From Nitrospinota bacterium (GTDB lineage Bacteria > UBA8248), in the NCBI GenBank assembly GCA_026706735.1, contig JAPOYD010000042.1, forward strand, positions 1 through 37,955: a DNA stretch of 37,955 nucleotides. Direction: 5' to 3'. Of this stretch, positions 1-8,488 are shown piece by piece. Both the position numbers and the translations under genes were made by a program. Positions within the stretch are counted from its first letter, which is position 1; each line of letters begins with the position of its first letter. The notes under the pieces are model-generated. The model was not told the origin of the DNA. It saw nothing but the letters and a program-made list of their open reading frames with translations, and did no database searches.

Positions 1-10
1 AGGTGAAGCC

Positions 11-1165
11 ATGTCAGTCAAGATAGAACATGGTGCTGATGATGATGACCCCACTTTCGAGATGAACGATGCCGGTATGCACGTTCTTGGCCCGAACAAG
101 ATGGGTGAATCGGAAGTCGTCATGGTTCACAGCAACATCGAGGAGCCGACGCCTACGGCGTTCGCAAAGGTTCATACGCTCGATGCTAGGTTAGATGCAG
201 AAAGTGGCGTAGCTACCCCAGAAGCATCGCCAACCGATGAAATGCCAAACACTGTACTCCAGATAACAAGTGCAAACGTCGGAATGGTCATGGCCACTCA
301 ATTCAGGGCTCCAGCCGAATCTACAGGGACAGTTCCAATACCATTCAAGGGGCGAGTGGCGGATAACACCTCCACTACGAATGTGGATGAGACAGCCCCA
401 GGCAAGATGGTTAGAGGCACATTCAATGGTGCTATGGGGACATACCAATGCGTAGTTACCACCGATTGTACTGTCACAGCCAACGCCAAGGGTGTTGTGA
501 GCGCTGTTTCCAATGACAACGACTGGATTTTTATGCCCGACGATGGCGTCATGGTGAATGTTGATGACGACGTTTACTATTACTACGGCTTCTGGGTGAA
601 AAAGACGGAAACCGAAGAAGACGGTTTGACATATAACGCCGTGCAGACTTTCGCCGGCGGACATGGTGACGCTATATCAGATGTGACCACTGGCATCGTT
701 GAAGGTGAGGCGAAATACGAAGGCGGCGCAGCAGGCGTATACGGACACAAGTCGTTCAATGCAGATGGTTCAGAAAATGTCGTCTCGTCCGGTACGTTCA
801 CAGCGAAAGCCTCACTTACTGCATATTTCGGAAGTACTTCGGCGGAAGTCGGTACAGCTTTCCACAATACCCTCAGGGGTGAGATCACTGACTTCAATCT
901 GTCTGGTGGAGAAGCACAGAAATGGAAGGTCGACCTCACCCGGACAACGCTTACCGGTAGTGGTGTTTCGAACCCTGGCACTGCTGAAGGAGCTACCCTC
1001 TGGAATGCTGTTTTCTACAGTCCTGGAAAAGATGCGACGCCGGATGATGACTCGACAAGTGATGTTACGCCCCCTCAAGTCGTTGTGGGTGAATTCAACG
1101 CCGACTTCCCGAATGACAACGGAAATGTAGCCGGAGCGTTCGGCGCAGAACTGGTCAAAGAGTAG
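11..1165 (+). CDS. TbpB-like beta-barrel surface protein, N-terminus uncertain
   Basis: The 384-residue product looks like the transferrin-binding-protein B-like beta-barrel proteins. The C-terminal half has glycine-rich alternating strands (GVYGHKSF near 243-249) and ends in the typical closing strands GEFNADF...GNVAGAFGAEL. The N-terminal half has the block GTFNGAMGTYQC (136-147), with a second Cys at 153 that probably forms a disulfide, and then an aromatic strand YYYYGFWV. Such proteins normally sit on the outer surface, but no signal peptide or lipobox is visible and the first residues are Asp-rich. The ATG at 11 has an AGGTGA-like ribosome site at the very edge of the window, so the true start or an export region may lie to the left. 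The ligand is unknown. The family call is fairly secure; function is not. Confidence 0.6.
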   Translation: MSVKIEHGADDDDPTFEMNDAGMHVLGPNKMGESEVVMVHSNIEEPTPTAFAKVHTLDARLDAESGVATPEASPTDEMPNTVLQITSANVGMVMATQFRAPAESTGTVPIPFKGRVADNTSTTNVDETAPGKMVRGTFNGAMGTYQCVVTTDCTVTANAKGVVSAVSNDNDWIFMPDDGVMVNVDDDVYYYYGFWVKKTETEEDGLTYNAVQTFAGGHGDAISDVTTGIVEGEAKYEGGAAGVYGHKSFNADGSENVVSSGTFTAKASLTAYFGSTSAEVGTAFHNTLRGEITDFNLSGGEAQKWKVDLTRTTLTGSGVSNPGTAEGATLWNAVFYSPGKDATPDDDSTSDVTPPQVVVGEFNADFPNDNGNVAGAFGAELVKE

Positions 1166-1802
1166 CTTTTAGAGCAAGACGCCTCGCGCCTTCCGGCCTC
1201 GGGACTTAGTCCCCCGGGTCGGGGCGGGCGAAGGAAAAGGAAGAAGAGTGGAAAAGGGGGTTGCCCGTTGGTTGCTTCCCTCGTGATAGAGCAAACTGTA
1301 CCGCTCCTCGCTGTGAGTTTGAGTCCTCGAGCCGGGAACGGGAACAACGGGCAGCCCCTGTTCGCGCTTCATGAAAACAGGCCGACACCCCGATTCGGCC
1401 TGCACCTCAGGGATTGTGTCGCAGCAGTTCCCTTCTTTCGGGGTTATTTCAACAACCCCTTAAGCCGGTCCGGTCCTTTGAGGGGTGTCGGCCCTTTTCT
1501 CACCCGAGCGGACGCGCTCGCAACGAAGCCCCTCCGGGGGCTTTTTTGTTTTTATCCACCACTGCCGGGTTCACCTCCTCCTGGCCCCATGTCAGGGGCC
1601 AAAACCGACCGAAGAGGGAGGTTTTGCAAGACGATGTGTTTCTCGTCAATGGCTTATGCAAACGCTCGTTCATCACTCGCGTTTGACCCCCGACAAAGGG
1701 GGAGGACACACAGGTCCTCCCCTACAGAACTATCGCGTTTTGACCCGTAGGGGCGGACCTAAGTATCCGCCCGGTATCGAAACAGGACTCTACCAACAAC
1801 CC
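1166..1802. other. Gene-free gap with hairpins and REP-like repeats
   Basis: I see no credible gene in this 637-bp gap. It holds a perfect 8-bp inverted repeat with a 9-base loop at 1378-1402, a rho-independent terminator at 1526-1550, an inverted copy of the GTTGTTGAAA-type repeat near 1440-1460, and a hairpin-forming GTAGGGGCGGACC element near 1748-1771 that recurs near 10323. Read on the minus strand, the 1378-1402 hairpin is followed by TTTT and could weakly terminate the sugar-transport operon that ends at 1803. Confidence 0.5.
1526..1550 (+). terminator. Rho-independent terminator
   Basis: A 7-bp stem AAGCCCC/GGGGCTT with loop TCCG is followed directly by TTTTTTG on the plus strand. 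It lies about 360 bases after the stop of the TbpB-like gene and is the first clear plus-strand terminator behind it. Confidence 0.75.
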
Positions 1803-2813
1803 CTACGCCGTGCGCTTTTTCCCCACATAATCGAGCAGGACGGCCAGGATGATGATCGCCCCCACGGCCAGCAGTTGCCAGTCGGCGGCGATGCCCAGCA
1901 GGTTCAGGCCGTTTCGGATGCAGGCGATGATGAGCGTGCCGATGACGGTGCCGATGACGCGCCCCTCGCCGCCCAGCAGCGAGGCGCCGCCGATGACGAC
2001 CGCGGCGATCACGTCCATCAGGTCGAACATGCCCATGATGGCCTGGGCGGCCATGAGGCGCGAGGCCATCACCACGCCCGCGAGCGCGCCGCAGAAACCG
2101 CTGAAGACGAGCACGAACAGCTTGACGGCGAAGACGTTCACGCCGGCGACGCGGGCGGCCTCCTTGTTGCCGCCGACGGCGTAGATGTTCGTGCCCAGGA
2201 CGGTGCGCGAGAGGATGAGGTGCGCCACCAGGAAGACCAGGCCCATGATGACGGCGGCCATGGGAAACGGACCCAGGTAGCCCTGCCCGACGACGCTGAA
2301 CGCCTCGGGCAGGCCGAAGATGGACTGCTCGCCCGTCAGGATGAGCGCGCCGCCGCGCGCGAGGCTGTCCATCGCCAGCGTGAGGATGAAGGCGGGAATC
2401 GCGAACCAGCCCACGAAGACGCCGCTCACACCGCCCAGCACGACACCGAGGATCAGCGTGGCGATCACCGCAGGCACGATGGGCACGCCGTATTCCTTAA
2501 GCAGAAGCGCTACGACGACCGCGCCCATCGACTGGATGGAGGCCACCGAGAGGTCGATCTCGGCACAGATGATGACGAGCGTGAGACCCGCCGCCATGAT
2601 GCCGATGTTCGACGACTGGAGCAGGATGTTCATCATGTTCGAGACGGTGAAGAAGTTCTCCGCCGTGATGGAGAGAAAGACGATCAACAGGACGAGCGCG
2701 AGGTTGAGGCCGTACTTGGAAAAACCGGACGCGATGAGTGAGGAGATGCTGTACCCCCCGCTCGTCTCGGTGGCCGGGCCGCGCTCGCTATCCGTATTCA
2801 CCTCATTGCTCAT
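1803..2813 (-). CDS. Ribose/xylose-type ABC transporter permease
   Basis: This 336-residue, highly hydrophobic protein is the membrane subunit of a carbohydrate-uptake (CUT2) ABC importer, similar to RbsC/XylH. It shows about eight to ten membrane segments, the family loop GLTLVIICAEIDLSV near residues 75-90, and a glycine-rich stretch IGGASLLGGEGRVIGT near 275-290 that contacts the ATPase. A strong GGAGGAGGAG ribosome site precedes the ATG. It is the last gene of the operon, 27 bases after the ATPase gene. The sugar, or sugar-like, substrate cannot be read from the sequence. Confidence 0.92.
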   Translation of the reverse strand: MSNEVNTDSERGPATETSGGYSISSLIASGFSKYGLNLALVLLIVFLSITAENFFTVSNMMNILLQSSNIGIMAAGLTLVIICAEIDLSVASIQSMGAVVVALLLKEYGVPIVPAVIATLILGVVLGGVSGVFVGWFAIPAFILTLAMDSLARGGALILTGEQSIFGLPEAFSVVGQGYLGPFPMAAVIMGLVFLVAHLILSRTVLGTNIYAVGGNKEAARVAGVNVFAVKLFVLVFSGFCGALAGVVMASRLMAAQAIMGMFDLMDVIAAVVIGGASLLGGEGRVIGTVIGTLIIACIRNGLNLLGIAADWQLLAVGAIIILAVLLDYVGKKRTA

Positions 2814-2840
2814 CGCTCTCCTCCTCCGCAGACGCTCCTC

Positions 2841-4427
2841 TTACGCCGCCGTGCCCGTCGCGTAGCGCATGATGGTTTCCGCGTCGGCGTCTTCTCTTAA
2901 AACCTCGCCGGTGATGCGGCCCTCGTTCATCACGATGATCCGGTTGCAGATCGCCGTGACCTCGGGCAATTCCGAGGATATCACGATGATCGCCACCCCG
3001 AGCTGAGCGAGTTCCTCGAGGATGCGGTATATCTCCACCTTGGCGCCCGCGTCGACGCCCTTGGTCGGCTCGTCCAGAATGACGATTCTCGCGCCCGTGG
3101 ATATCCCCCGCGCGAGGAGCACCTTCTGCTGGTTCCCGCCGCTGAGCTGGGCGATCTGGTCCGTCAGGGAGGCGACCTTGATGCTCAGCCTTTGCACGTA
3201 ATCGCGCGAGAGGCTGCCCGCACCCGAACCGTTGATGTAGCCCAGAAGGCGCGTGAGCCTCCTGGAGCGGCTCTCCCTGCCGAAGTTGAACAGGGTGATC
3301 AGCAGGTTCTCCAGCACCGAGAGGAGCGGGAACACCCCCTGGTTCTTGCGGTCTTCGGTCAGAAAAGACAGCCCGTGGCGTATGGCGTCGCGGGGTTTCC
3401 TGATTCTCACCGGCTCGCCGTCGATGAACAACTCGCCGCCGTCCAGCCGATCGAGACCGAACAGCGCGCGGAACAATTCCGTCCTTCCCGCTCCCACCAG
3501 GCCTGCGAAGCCGAGTATCTCGCCCGCCTTCACCTTGAAGCTCACGTCTGCGAACACGCCCCCCGTCGTGAAATTCCTGACTTCGAGTACCTCCTCGCCC
3601 ACCTTCCCCGAAATTCTGGGGTAGCGCTCGCTGAAGGTGCGCCCCGTCATCATGCGGATCAGGGTGTCGACCTCGGTGTTCTCGGCATCAATTGTCCCGA
3701 CGTGCCGCCCGTCGCGCAGGACGGAGATGCGATCGCCGATCGCGAGGCAGTCCTCCAGCGTGTGGGAGACGTAGACGACCCCGATTCCGCGCTCCGTCAA
3801 GCGCTCGATGACCTCGAAGAGCGCTTCCTTCTCCCCGGGGCCCAGGGAAGAGGTGGGTTCGTCCATCAGGATGACTTTGGCATCGAAGGCCACCGCCTTG
3901 GCGATCTCGAGAAACTGCATATCCGATAAACTTAAGTTCAACACCTCGGCGTTCGGGTCGACCTCGATCCTAAGTTCGGTGAAAATCTCGCGGCAGCGCC
4001 GCTCCATCGCCGCCTCGTCGCGCACGCCCAGCCGCCCGAGCAGAGGGTTCGCGCTCCTCAAATCGCGGCCCAGGAAGAGATTGCTCTTCACGTCCATCAG
4101 CCGCACGAGGCTCAGTTCCTGATGGATCACGCTGATGCCGAGTTCGCGCGTGAGCGCGGGGGAGCACCTCTCGATTACTTCTCCTTCGAACTCCATTTCG
4201 CCGGTATCTTTTTCGACGACGCCCGAGATGATCTTGATCATGGTCGATTTGCCGGCCCCGTTCTCGCCCAGCAGTACGTGGACCTCGCCGGGCCGCACGC
4301 TGAAGTCCACCTCGTCGAGCGCCACGACGCCCGGAAACCGCTTGCCGATACCGCGCATGTCGAGAACGAGGCGCTCCGCCGCGCCGTCTGTGCGAGATTC
4401 GGGCGGATGGGAGGGGGATGACGTCAT
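2841..4427 (-). CDS. CUT2-type sugar ABC transporter ATP-binding protein
   Basis: This tandem two-domain ATPase of about 528 residues energises the importer and resembles RbsA/XylG/MglA. Domain 1 has Walker A GENGAGKST (54-62), Walker B VILMDEP (185-191) and the H-loop His222. Domain 2 has the degenerate P-loop GLVGAGRTE (309-317) that is usual in this family, signature LSGGNQQ (428-434) and Walker B VILDEP. I chose the ATG at 4427 (MTSSPS) because it gives the family's usual length of about 500 residues. A GTG at 4511 would add 28 residues reaching almost to the upstream stop at 4518, without similarity to the family. The ribosome site GGAAGA is modest, so the start is not certain. Confidence 0.92.
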   Translation of the reverse strand: MTSSPSHPPESRTDGAAERLVLDMRGIGKRFPGVVALDEVDFSVRPGEVHVLLGENGAGKSTMIKIISGVVEKDTGEMEFEGEVIERCSPALTRELGISVIHQELSLVRLMDVKSNLFLGRDLRSANPLLGRLGVRDEAAMERRCREIFTELRIEVDPNAEVLNLSLSDMQFLEIAKAVAFDAKVILMDEPTSSLGPGEKEALFEVIERLTERGIGVVYVSHTLEDCLAIGDRISVLRDGRHVGTIDAENTEVDTLIRMMTGRTFSERYPRISGKVGEEVLEVRNFTTGGVFADVSFKVKAGEILGFAGLVGAGRTELFRALFGLDRLDGGELFIDGEPVRIRKPRDAIRHGLSFLTEDRKNQGVFPLLSVLENLLITLFNFGRESRSRRLTRLLGYINGSGAGSLSRDYVQRLSIKVASLTDQIAQLSGGNQQKVLLARGISTGARIVILDEPTKGVDAGAKVEIYRILEELAQLGVAIIVISSELPEVTAICNRIIVMNEGRITGEVLREDADAETIMRYATGTAA

Positions 4428-4517
4428 GGGCGAGTCTTCCAGTTGGAGGATCGGGCGGCGCAAGAGGCCTCCGCGTCCGCTTCGATCCGAGCACGAAAAA
4501 CCTCTACGCACGCGGAG

Positions 4518-5723
4518 CTATATCTCCAGCGGCTCCTTCGGGAAGGAAGTGAAGGAAACGCCGCCGTCTTTCGTGACGTGCACCATGTCCTCGTTGCCGA
4601 ACAGATAGGTATTGTCGACGGCGATGCGCGGCTCGACGGCGAGCACCATGTGTTCCTCGAGGGGCAGTTTCTCGATTCCCATGTCCGGGCGCTCGTGGAT
4701 GTCCCACCCCAGGCCGTGGCCCAGAAACCTGTCCCACAAAACGAATCCGGCATCCAGGGCCATCGCCTCGGCCGTTTCGACGAGCCTGCTCGCTATGACG
4801 CCCGGCTTCGCCTCCTCGATGACCGTCCGCTGAATCTCGAGAATCGTCTCGTAGGCGCGCCGGTGGGTGTCCGTCACCGGCCCCATGGCGCGCGTGCGCG
4901 AGGAGTCGACCGGATAGCCCTCGAAGCGCATGCAGATGTCCCAGTGCACGACGTTGCCGCGCTCGATGGCCTTGCCAGGGCTCGGCATGTGCAAAAGCGC
5001 GCCCGCCACCGGGTAGCCGCTGCAAATCAGGCTCGGCGAGGAACTGCACGAATCCTCATAAATCGGGTCCGCGGAGCGCATCGCGTGCTCGGCGGCGCGG
5101 ATGAGTTCGAGCTCGGTCGTGCCGACGCCCCCCTCACCCAGGATGGCGGCGACGGTCTCATGCCCCAAATCGGCCACGCGGCCCGCCTTGCGCATCATCT
5201 CCAGGTCGAAATCGCTCTTCACCATCCGGAGTTCCTCCACGATGGTCGAGCGCACGATTTCCAGGTCGGGGAACGTCTCCCTCATTCCGGCGTAGAGCGG
5301 CGCGGGGAACTTGTCGAACGTCTCGACGCCGACGCGCTTCACGCCGCCTGTGTCGCGGATGAGCATCTCCAGGTTCTCGACGGAGAGGCCGTCACCCTTT
5401 TTCGCCGAAAACCCCTCCCCCGCCACGATGCGCGGGACGCACACTTCGCGCGTCGGCATGAGGCCCGGATCGACCATGAGCGCGGGGTCGTCGGTTTGCG
5501 TGATGAAGGCCGCGCCTCCGTCGACGATGGAGGTCTCCGTGGACGTCAGGCTGATCCAGCCCGCCCGGTCGGGAAAATAATCGGTGAGATAGCGCAGGCT
5601 GCCGGAGAGCTTGTTGTTGCCGTAGACGATGAGTGCGTCGTATTCGCGCTCCGCCATCAGCCGCCGGGTGTTCGCGAGCCGCCTGTCGATCTCGGCCTGG
5701 AGCACGTCGCGTGGAATGGGCAT
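4518..5723 (-). CDS. M24 metallopeptidase / creatinase-fold hydrolase
   Basis: This 401-residue protein has a creatinase-like N-terminal domain (about 1-165) and a pita-bread M24 catalytic domain. All five dinuclear-metal ligands of the Xaa-Pro peptidase family can be placed: D262 and D273 (WDI...PVDSSRT), H336 (GHGLGWDIHERP), E364 (AVEPR) and E378 (GNEDMVHV). The family includes prolidases, Xaa-Pro aminopeptidases, creatinase, ectoine hydrolase and the DMSP lyase DddP, so the exact reaction is open. It sits between the binding-protein and ATPase genes of a sugar-type importer, with gaps of 83 and 90 bases, which suggests that it processes the imported compound. No signal peptide is seen, so it should act in the cytoplasm. 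Confidence 0.88.
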   Translation of the reverse strand: MPIPRDVLQAEIDRRLANTRRLMAEREYDALIVYGNNKLSGSLRYLTDYFPDRAGWISLTSTETSIVDGGAAFITQTDDPALMVDPGLMPTREVCVPRIVAGEGFSAKKGDGLSVENLEMLIRDTGGVKRVGVETFDKFPAPLYAGMRETFPDLEIVRSTIVEELRMVKSDFDLEMMRKAGRVADLGHETVAAILGEGGVGTTELELIRAAEHAMRSADPIYEDSCSSSPSLICSGYPVAGALLHMPSPGKAIERGNVVHWDICMRFEGYPVDSSRTRAMGPVTDTHRRAYETILEIQRTVIEEAKPGVIASRLVETAEAMALDAGFVLWDRFLGHGLGWDIHERPDMGIEKLPLEEHMVLAVEPRIAVDNTYLFGNEDMVHVTKDGGVSFTSFPKEPLEI

Positions 5724-5806
5724 GTCCGTCCCCTCGGGCGAGGACGCGCGAGGAGACGGGAGGTCAATACCCCCCGCCTCCGCCGCGCGGCGCCGCGTTT
5801 GATCTC

Positions 5807-6757
5807 TTACTTGATGCCGGCTTTGAGGTTCTTGCCGACCGCCTGAAGCAGTCTCGTGTCGAGCGGAATCGTTCCGGTGTCGATCGTGTACTTGGACTTG
5901 TCGTCCTTATCCATCGCCACGTCGACGCCCGTGCGGACGAGCTGCTTGCCGACGGAATCGCAAAATGTCAGCACGGTCGCCAGCATGTTGCCGCGATAAA
6001 CTTCCTGCATCGCCTCCTCGACGCCGTTGAAGCCCGAGACGATGATCTTGCCCAGCTTGCCGCGCGCCTTGACGGCCTGGAGCGCGCCCAAGGCCATGTC
6101 GTCGTTCACGGCGATGATGGCCGAGATATCGGGATGCGCCGTCAGGATGTCTTCCGCCTTCTTCAAGCCCTGCGCGCGGTCCCAGTTGGCCGCCCAGACG
6201 CCGACCACCTTGATGCCCTTGTACTTGGCCAGCGTGTCCCTGGCGCCTCTTTTCCGCAGGATGCTGGACATGTTGCCCGGCACGCCTTCCATGAGCGCGA
6301 CCTTGCCCTTGCCGCCCAGCTCCTCGGCGACGGCCTTCGCGACCGCGGACTGCCCGTAATACTGATCCGGCCCGACGAAATGCCGCGCCACCTGCTTGGC
6401 CAGATCGTCGGAATGGATCAACACGTGGATGCCGCTTTTCTGCACCTTCTTGACCGTTTGCACCATCGCGTTGGGGTCGATGGCGCTGAAGGCGAGAACG
6501 TGCACGCGCTTCTGGATGAGGTCGTCGATCATCTTGGTCACGCCGATCAAGTCGGTGCCCAGGGCGCCGCTCAATACCGTAAGCTTGACGTTGGGATGGT
6601 TCTTGGCTTCCGCCTCGGCGGAGCGTTTGAGACACGCAAAATACGGGTTCCCCAGCGTCTCCACCACGATGCCGATCTTGATGTCTTTCGCGAACGCGGG
6701 CGATGTGAACCCGGCGAACGCCAGTGCCACGATTACGATGCCGATCATGCGCTTCAT
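5807..6757 (-). CDS. Periplasmic sugar-binding protein of CUT2 ABC importer
   Basis: This 316-residue Peripla_BP_4 protein (RbsB-like) captures the substrate in the periplasm. The signal peptide is clear: MKRM, a hydrophobic core, then SPAFA before KDIKIGIV, so cleavage is near residue 23. Family motifs include IGIVVETLGNPYF at the mature N-terminus and AIIAVNDDMALGALQA in the hinge half. I chose the ATG at 6757 because it follows GGGGAGGAG at good spacing and begins the signal peptide. An in-frame upstream extension to 6856 would run through the promoter. It is the first gene of the operon binding protein, M24 enzyme, ATPase, permease. Confidence 0.93.
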   Translation of the reverse strand: MKRMIGIVIVALAFAGFTSPAFAKDIKIGIVVETLGNPYFACLKRSAEAEAKNHPNVKLTVLSGALGTDLIGVTKMIDDLIQKRVHVLAFSAIDPNAMVQTVKKVQKSGIHVLIHSDDLAKQVARHFVGPDQYYGQSAVAKAVAEELGGKGKVALMEGVPGNMSSILRKRGARDTLAKYKGIKVVGVWAANWDRAQGLKKAEDILTAHPDISAIIAVNDDMALGALQAVKARGKLGKIIVSGFNGVEEAMQEVYRGNMLATVLTFCDSVGKQLVRTGVDVAMDKDDKSKYTIDTGTIPLDTRLLQAVGKNLKAGIK

Positions 6758-6827
6758 AGACTCTCCTCCCCGGTTGAATTTATGGCCCAGTGTGCAATCG
6801 TATTCTCTGAAATGTGGTGATGGTAAA

Positions 6828-6856
6828 ATCATCACACACAGGCTTGCGCGCGTCAA
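6828..6856 (-). promoter_or_regulatory. Candidate sigma-70 promoter of the sugar ABC operon
   Basis: On the minus strand TTGACG (6856-6851) and GATGAT (6833-6828) are separated by 17 bases. The likely transcription start lies about 60 bases before the binding-protein ATG. The -35 matches 5 of 6 and the -10 matches 4 of 6 consensus bases. Confidence 0.55.
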
Positions 6857-6939
6857 GAAAGGAGACCGGCGACTACCCGAAAGCGTCGGCGAACGACGAA
6901 GTTTCCATCCCGGGCATTCGCCTCAATGGATCTGTTTCC

Positions 6940-8073
6940 CTAAAGCAAACTGACCGTCCGCTCCAGTTCTTCCTCGGTATTGTAAAAATGCGGCGCGAAG
7001 CGAAGGCCGTTGTTTCGGGCGCTGGCGATGATTCTCTTCTCGCGCAGTTGCGCCGCCGCCTTGGGCGGATCGGGCGACTCGATGCTCACGATGGCGGCGC
7101 GCTCCTCCCAGGGACGAGGCGTCAGAATCTTCTCTCCCCGCCTCTCCAGCAGTTCCATCAAATATGTCGTCAACCCCCGCACGCGCTCCTCAATGTGCGC
7201 AAGCCCCACCTTGCCAAGGAACTCGACCGAACGGCCGAGAACCCATAATCCCAGGTAGTTTTGATTTCCGATCTCGAAACGGTGGGCGTCCGGGGCCAGC
7301 CCGACCTCCATCCGCTCAAGCACTTCGCGAACCATGCTGGCGCGGGCGAAGAAAGGGGGCGTCATCCCGGGTATGAGGTCTTCGCGGCAATAGAGAAAAC
7401 CCGTGCCCGGCAGACCGAGCAATCCCTTGTGGCCGCCGCAGACCACGATGTCCGCCCCGAGGTCCGGCAACGACGCCGAGAGGATCCCGACTCCCTGGAT
7501 GGCATCCGTCATCAAGACGACCCCGCGCTCGCGGCAGGCTGCGCCGAGAGCGGGCAGGTCCACCCGGCAGCCCGTCCCGAAAGTCACGTAGGAGACCGCC
7601 ACGACGCGCGTTCTCCCGTCCATCGCTTCGATGAACGCCTCCACCGGGGGGTAGCCCTCCCCGTTCCGCACCCACTTGAGTTCAACGCCTCTTTCTTCCA
7701 GGCGCTTCCAGGCGTACACCTGGTTCGGGTGGTCCATCTCGGCCTGGAGGACGTTGTCCCCCGCCTGGAGGTCCAGCGCCTGCGCGGCGATGTTCATACC
7801 CTCTGACGTATTCTTGATGAACGCGATCGTCCCCGGCGAAACGCCCAGCAGCGAAGCCAGCGAAGCGCGAATCTCCTCCACACGGAGCTTGGAGAAGGCC
7901 TCCCGGACGCCGAGCTCATTCATCTCCCGCAGGAAATCGGGAATGGCGTCCTGGGCGCACTGGGGGAGTGGCGCCTTGTTGGCGAGGTCGAGATAGGTCC
8001 AGCCCCTGGTGACGGGAAACGCTTCTCGCAGGGCCGCAAAATCCGGCGCCACCGCCGCCTGTTTTTCGATCAT
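6940..8073 (-). CDS. Aminotransferase class V (cysteine desulfurase-like PLP enzyme)
   Basis: This 377-residue fold-type I PLP enzyme belongs to the class V aminotransferase/NifS-like superfamily. The PLP Schiff-base lysine is K216 in CGGHKGLLG. D190 and Q193 in TDAIQG match the residues that hold the pyridine ring and phenol oxygen. The N-terminal segment WTYLDLANKAPLP is the usual substrate-side entry motif. No active-site Cys loop of a true cysteine desulfurase is evident, so a transaminase, lyase or epimerase role is equally possible. The ATG follows GGGAGAAA at 4 bases. Its promoter and first codons are part of a segment duplicated at 10033-10164. It lies upstream of the sugar operon, which has its own promoter. 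Confidence 0.85.
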   Translation of the reverse strand: MIEKQAAVAPDFAALREAFPVTRGWTYLDLANKAPLPQCAQDAIPDFLREMNELGVREAFSKLRVEEIRASLASLLGVSPGTIAFIKNTSEGMNIAAQALDLQAGDNVLQAEMDHPNQVYAWKRLEERGVELKWVRNGEGYPPVEAFIEAMDGRTRVVAVSYVTFGTGCRVDLPALGAACRERGVVLMTDAIQGVGILSASLPDLGADIVVCGGHKGLLGLPGTGFLYCREDLIPGMTPPFFARASMVREVLERMEVGLAPDAHRFEIGNQNYLGLWVLGRSVEFLGKVGLAHIEERVRGLTTYLMELLERRGEKILTPRPWEERAAIVSIESPDPPKAAAQLREKRIIASARNNGLRFAPHFYNTEEELERTVSLL

Positions 8074-8157
8074 CGAATTTCTCCCGTTAGATAAGTCGGT
8101 AAACCCTTATTCGGATGATTATATACAATCTTACCCGAAGGGGTTGTTGAAAAAGCC
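8074..8157 (-). promoter_or_regulatory. Promoter/leader, copy 1 of a duplicated segment
   Basis: On the minus strand the segment runs from the repeat core GGGGTTGTTGAAAAAGCC (complement) through a TATAAT -10 element (8123-8118) and a GGGAGAAA ribosome site to the aminotransferase ATG. The same arrangement with the same spacing recurs at 10079-10164. The -35 region is not consensus-like, which would fit an activator or another sigma factor. The -10 is perfect in both copies. Confidence 0.45.
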
Positions 8158-8311
8158 GTGATTTCGTGATTTGTCGTATAGAGATGAGGGAATGACGATC
8201 AAAACCGCACCGCCTCATCCTGAGTAGCGGCGAAGCCGCATATCGAAGGCCAAACGCGATTGATGAATGAGTGTTTACTCTCGCCACGGCGCGAGCCTCT
8301 CGCCCTTCGAT

Positions 8312-8488
8312 ACGCCGCCGTTCGGATTTGCGCTGTTTTACATGAAGGGCGTGGCCTCACCCCAGGTCAAGATCCAGCAGATCTACACCGGAATCATTCC
8401 GTTCGTGCTTCTGCAACTGACCGGACTGGCGCTTATAATGGCATTTCCGGAAATCGCCATGTGGCTGCCGAGACAGCTGCTCAATTGA
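8312..8488 (+). pseudogene. Remnant of TRAP transporter large permease (DctM), C-terminus only
   Basis: The plus strand encodes TPPFGFALFYMKG...IPFVLLQLTGLALIMAFPEIAMWLP, ending in a natural TGA. This is the conserved C-terminal end of DctM-type large permeases of TRAP (mannitol/chloroaromatic-type) transporters, which are normally above 400 residues. Only about 58 residues remain. Upstream the frame runs into unrelated DNA carrying TCATCCTGAGTAGC and CCCTTCGATACGCCGC repeat pieces, and the break falls where that repeat meets the TPPF codons. No start, ribosome site or partner DctP/DctQ gene is nearby. It is a deletion or insertion scar and not a functional gene, although an in-frame ATG at 8267 would extend it artificially. 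It overlaps the amidase gene tail-to-tail by 8 bases. Confidence 0.75.

Noticed and set aside
1260-1345. tRNA-like sequence with a T-loop-like GTTTGAGTCC
   Set aside because: I could not pair acceptor, anticodon and T stems into a cloverleaf.
1485-2741. Long plus-strand open frame opposite the sugar permease
   Set aside because: It is an antisense frame of a clear permease gene in GC-rich DNA, with a His/Asp/Arg-rich composition and no family.
4428-4511. GTG start at 4511 for the sugar ATPase
   Set aside because: It adds 28 residues with no family similarity. The ATG at 4427 gives the usual N-terminus.
8267-8488. Intact 73-residue membrane protein
   Set aside because: The last 58 residues are the conserved tail of a much larger TRAP permease, and the first 15 come from repeat DNA.
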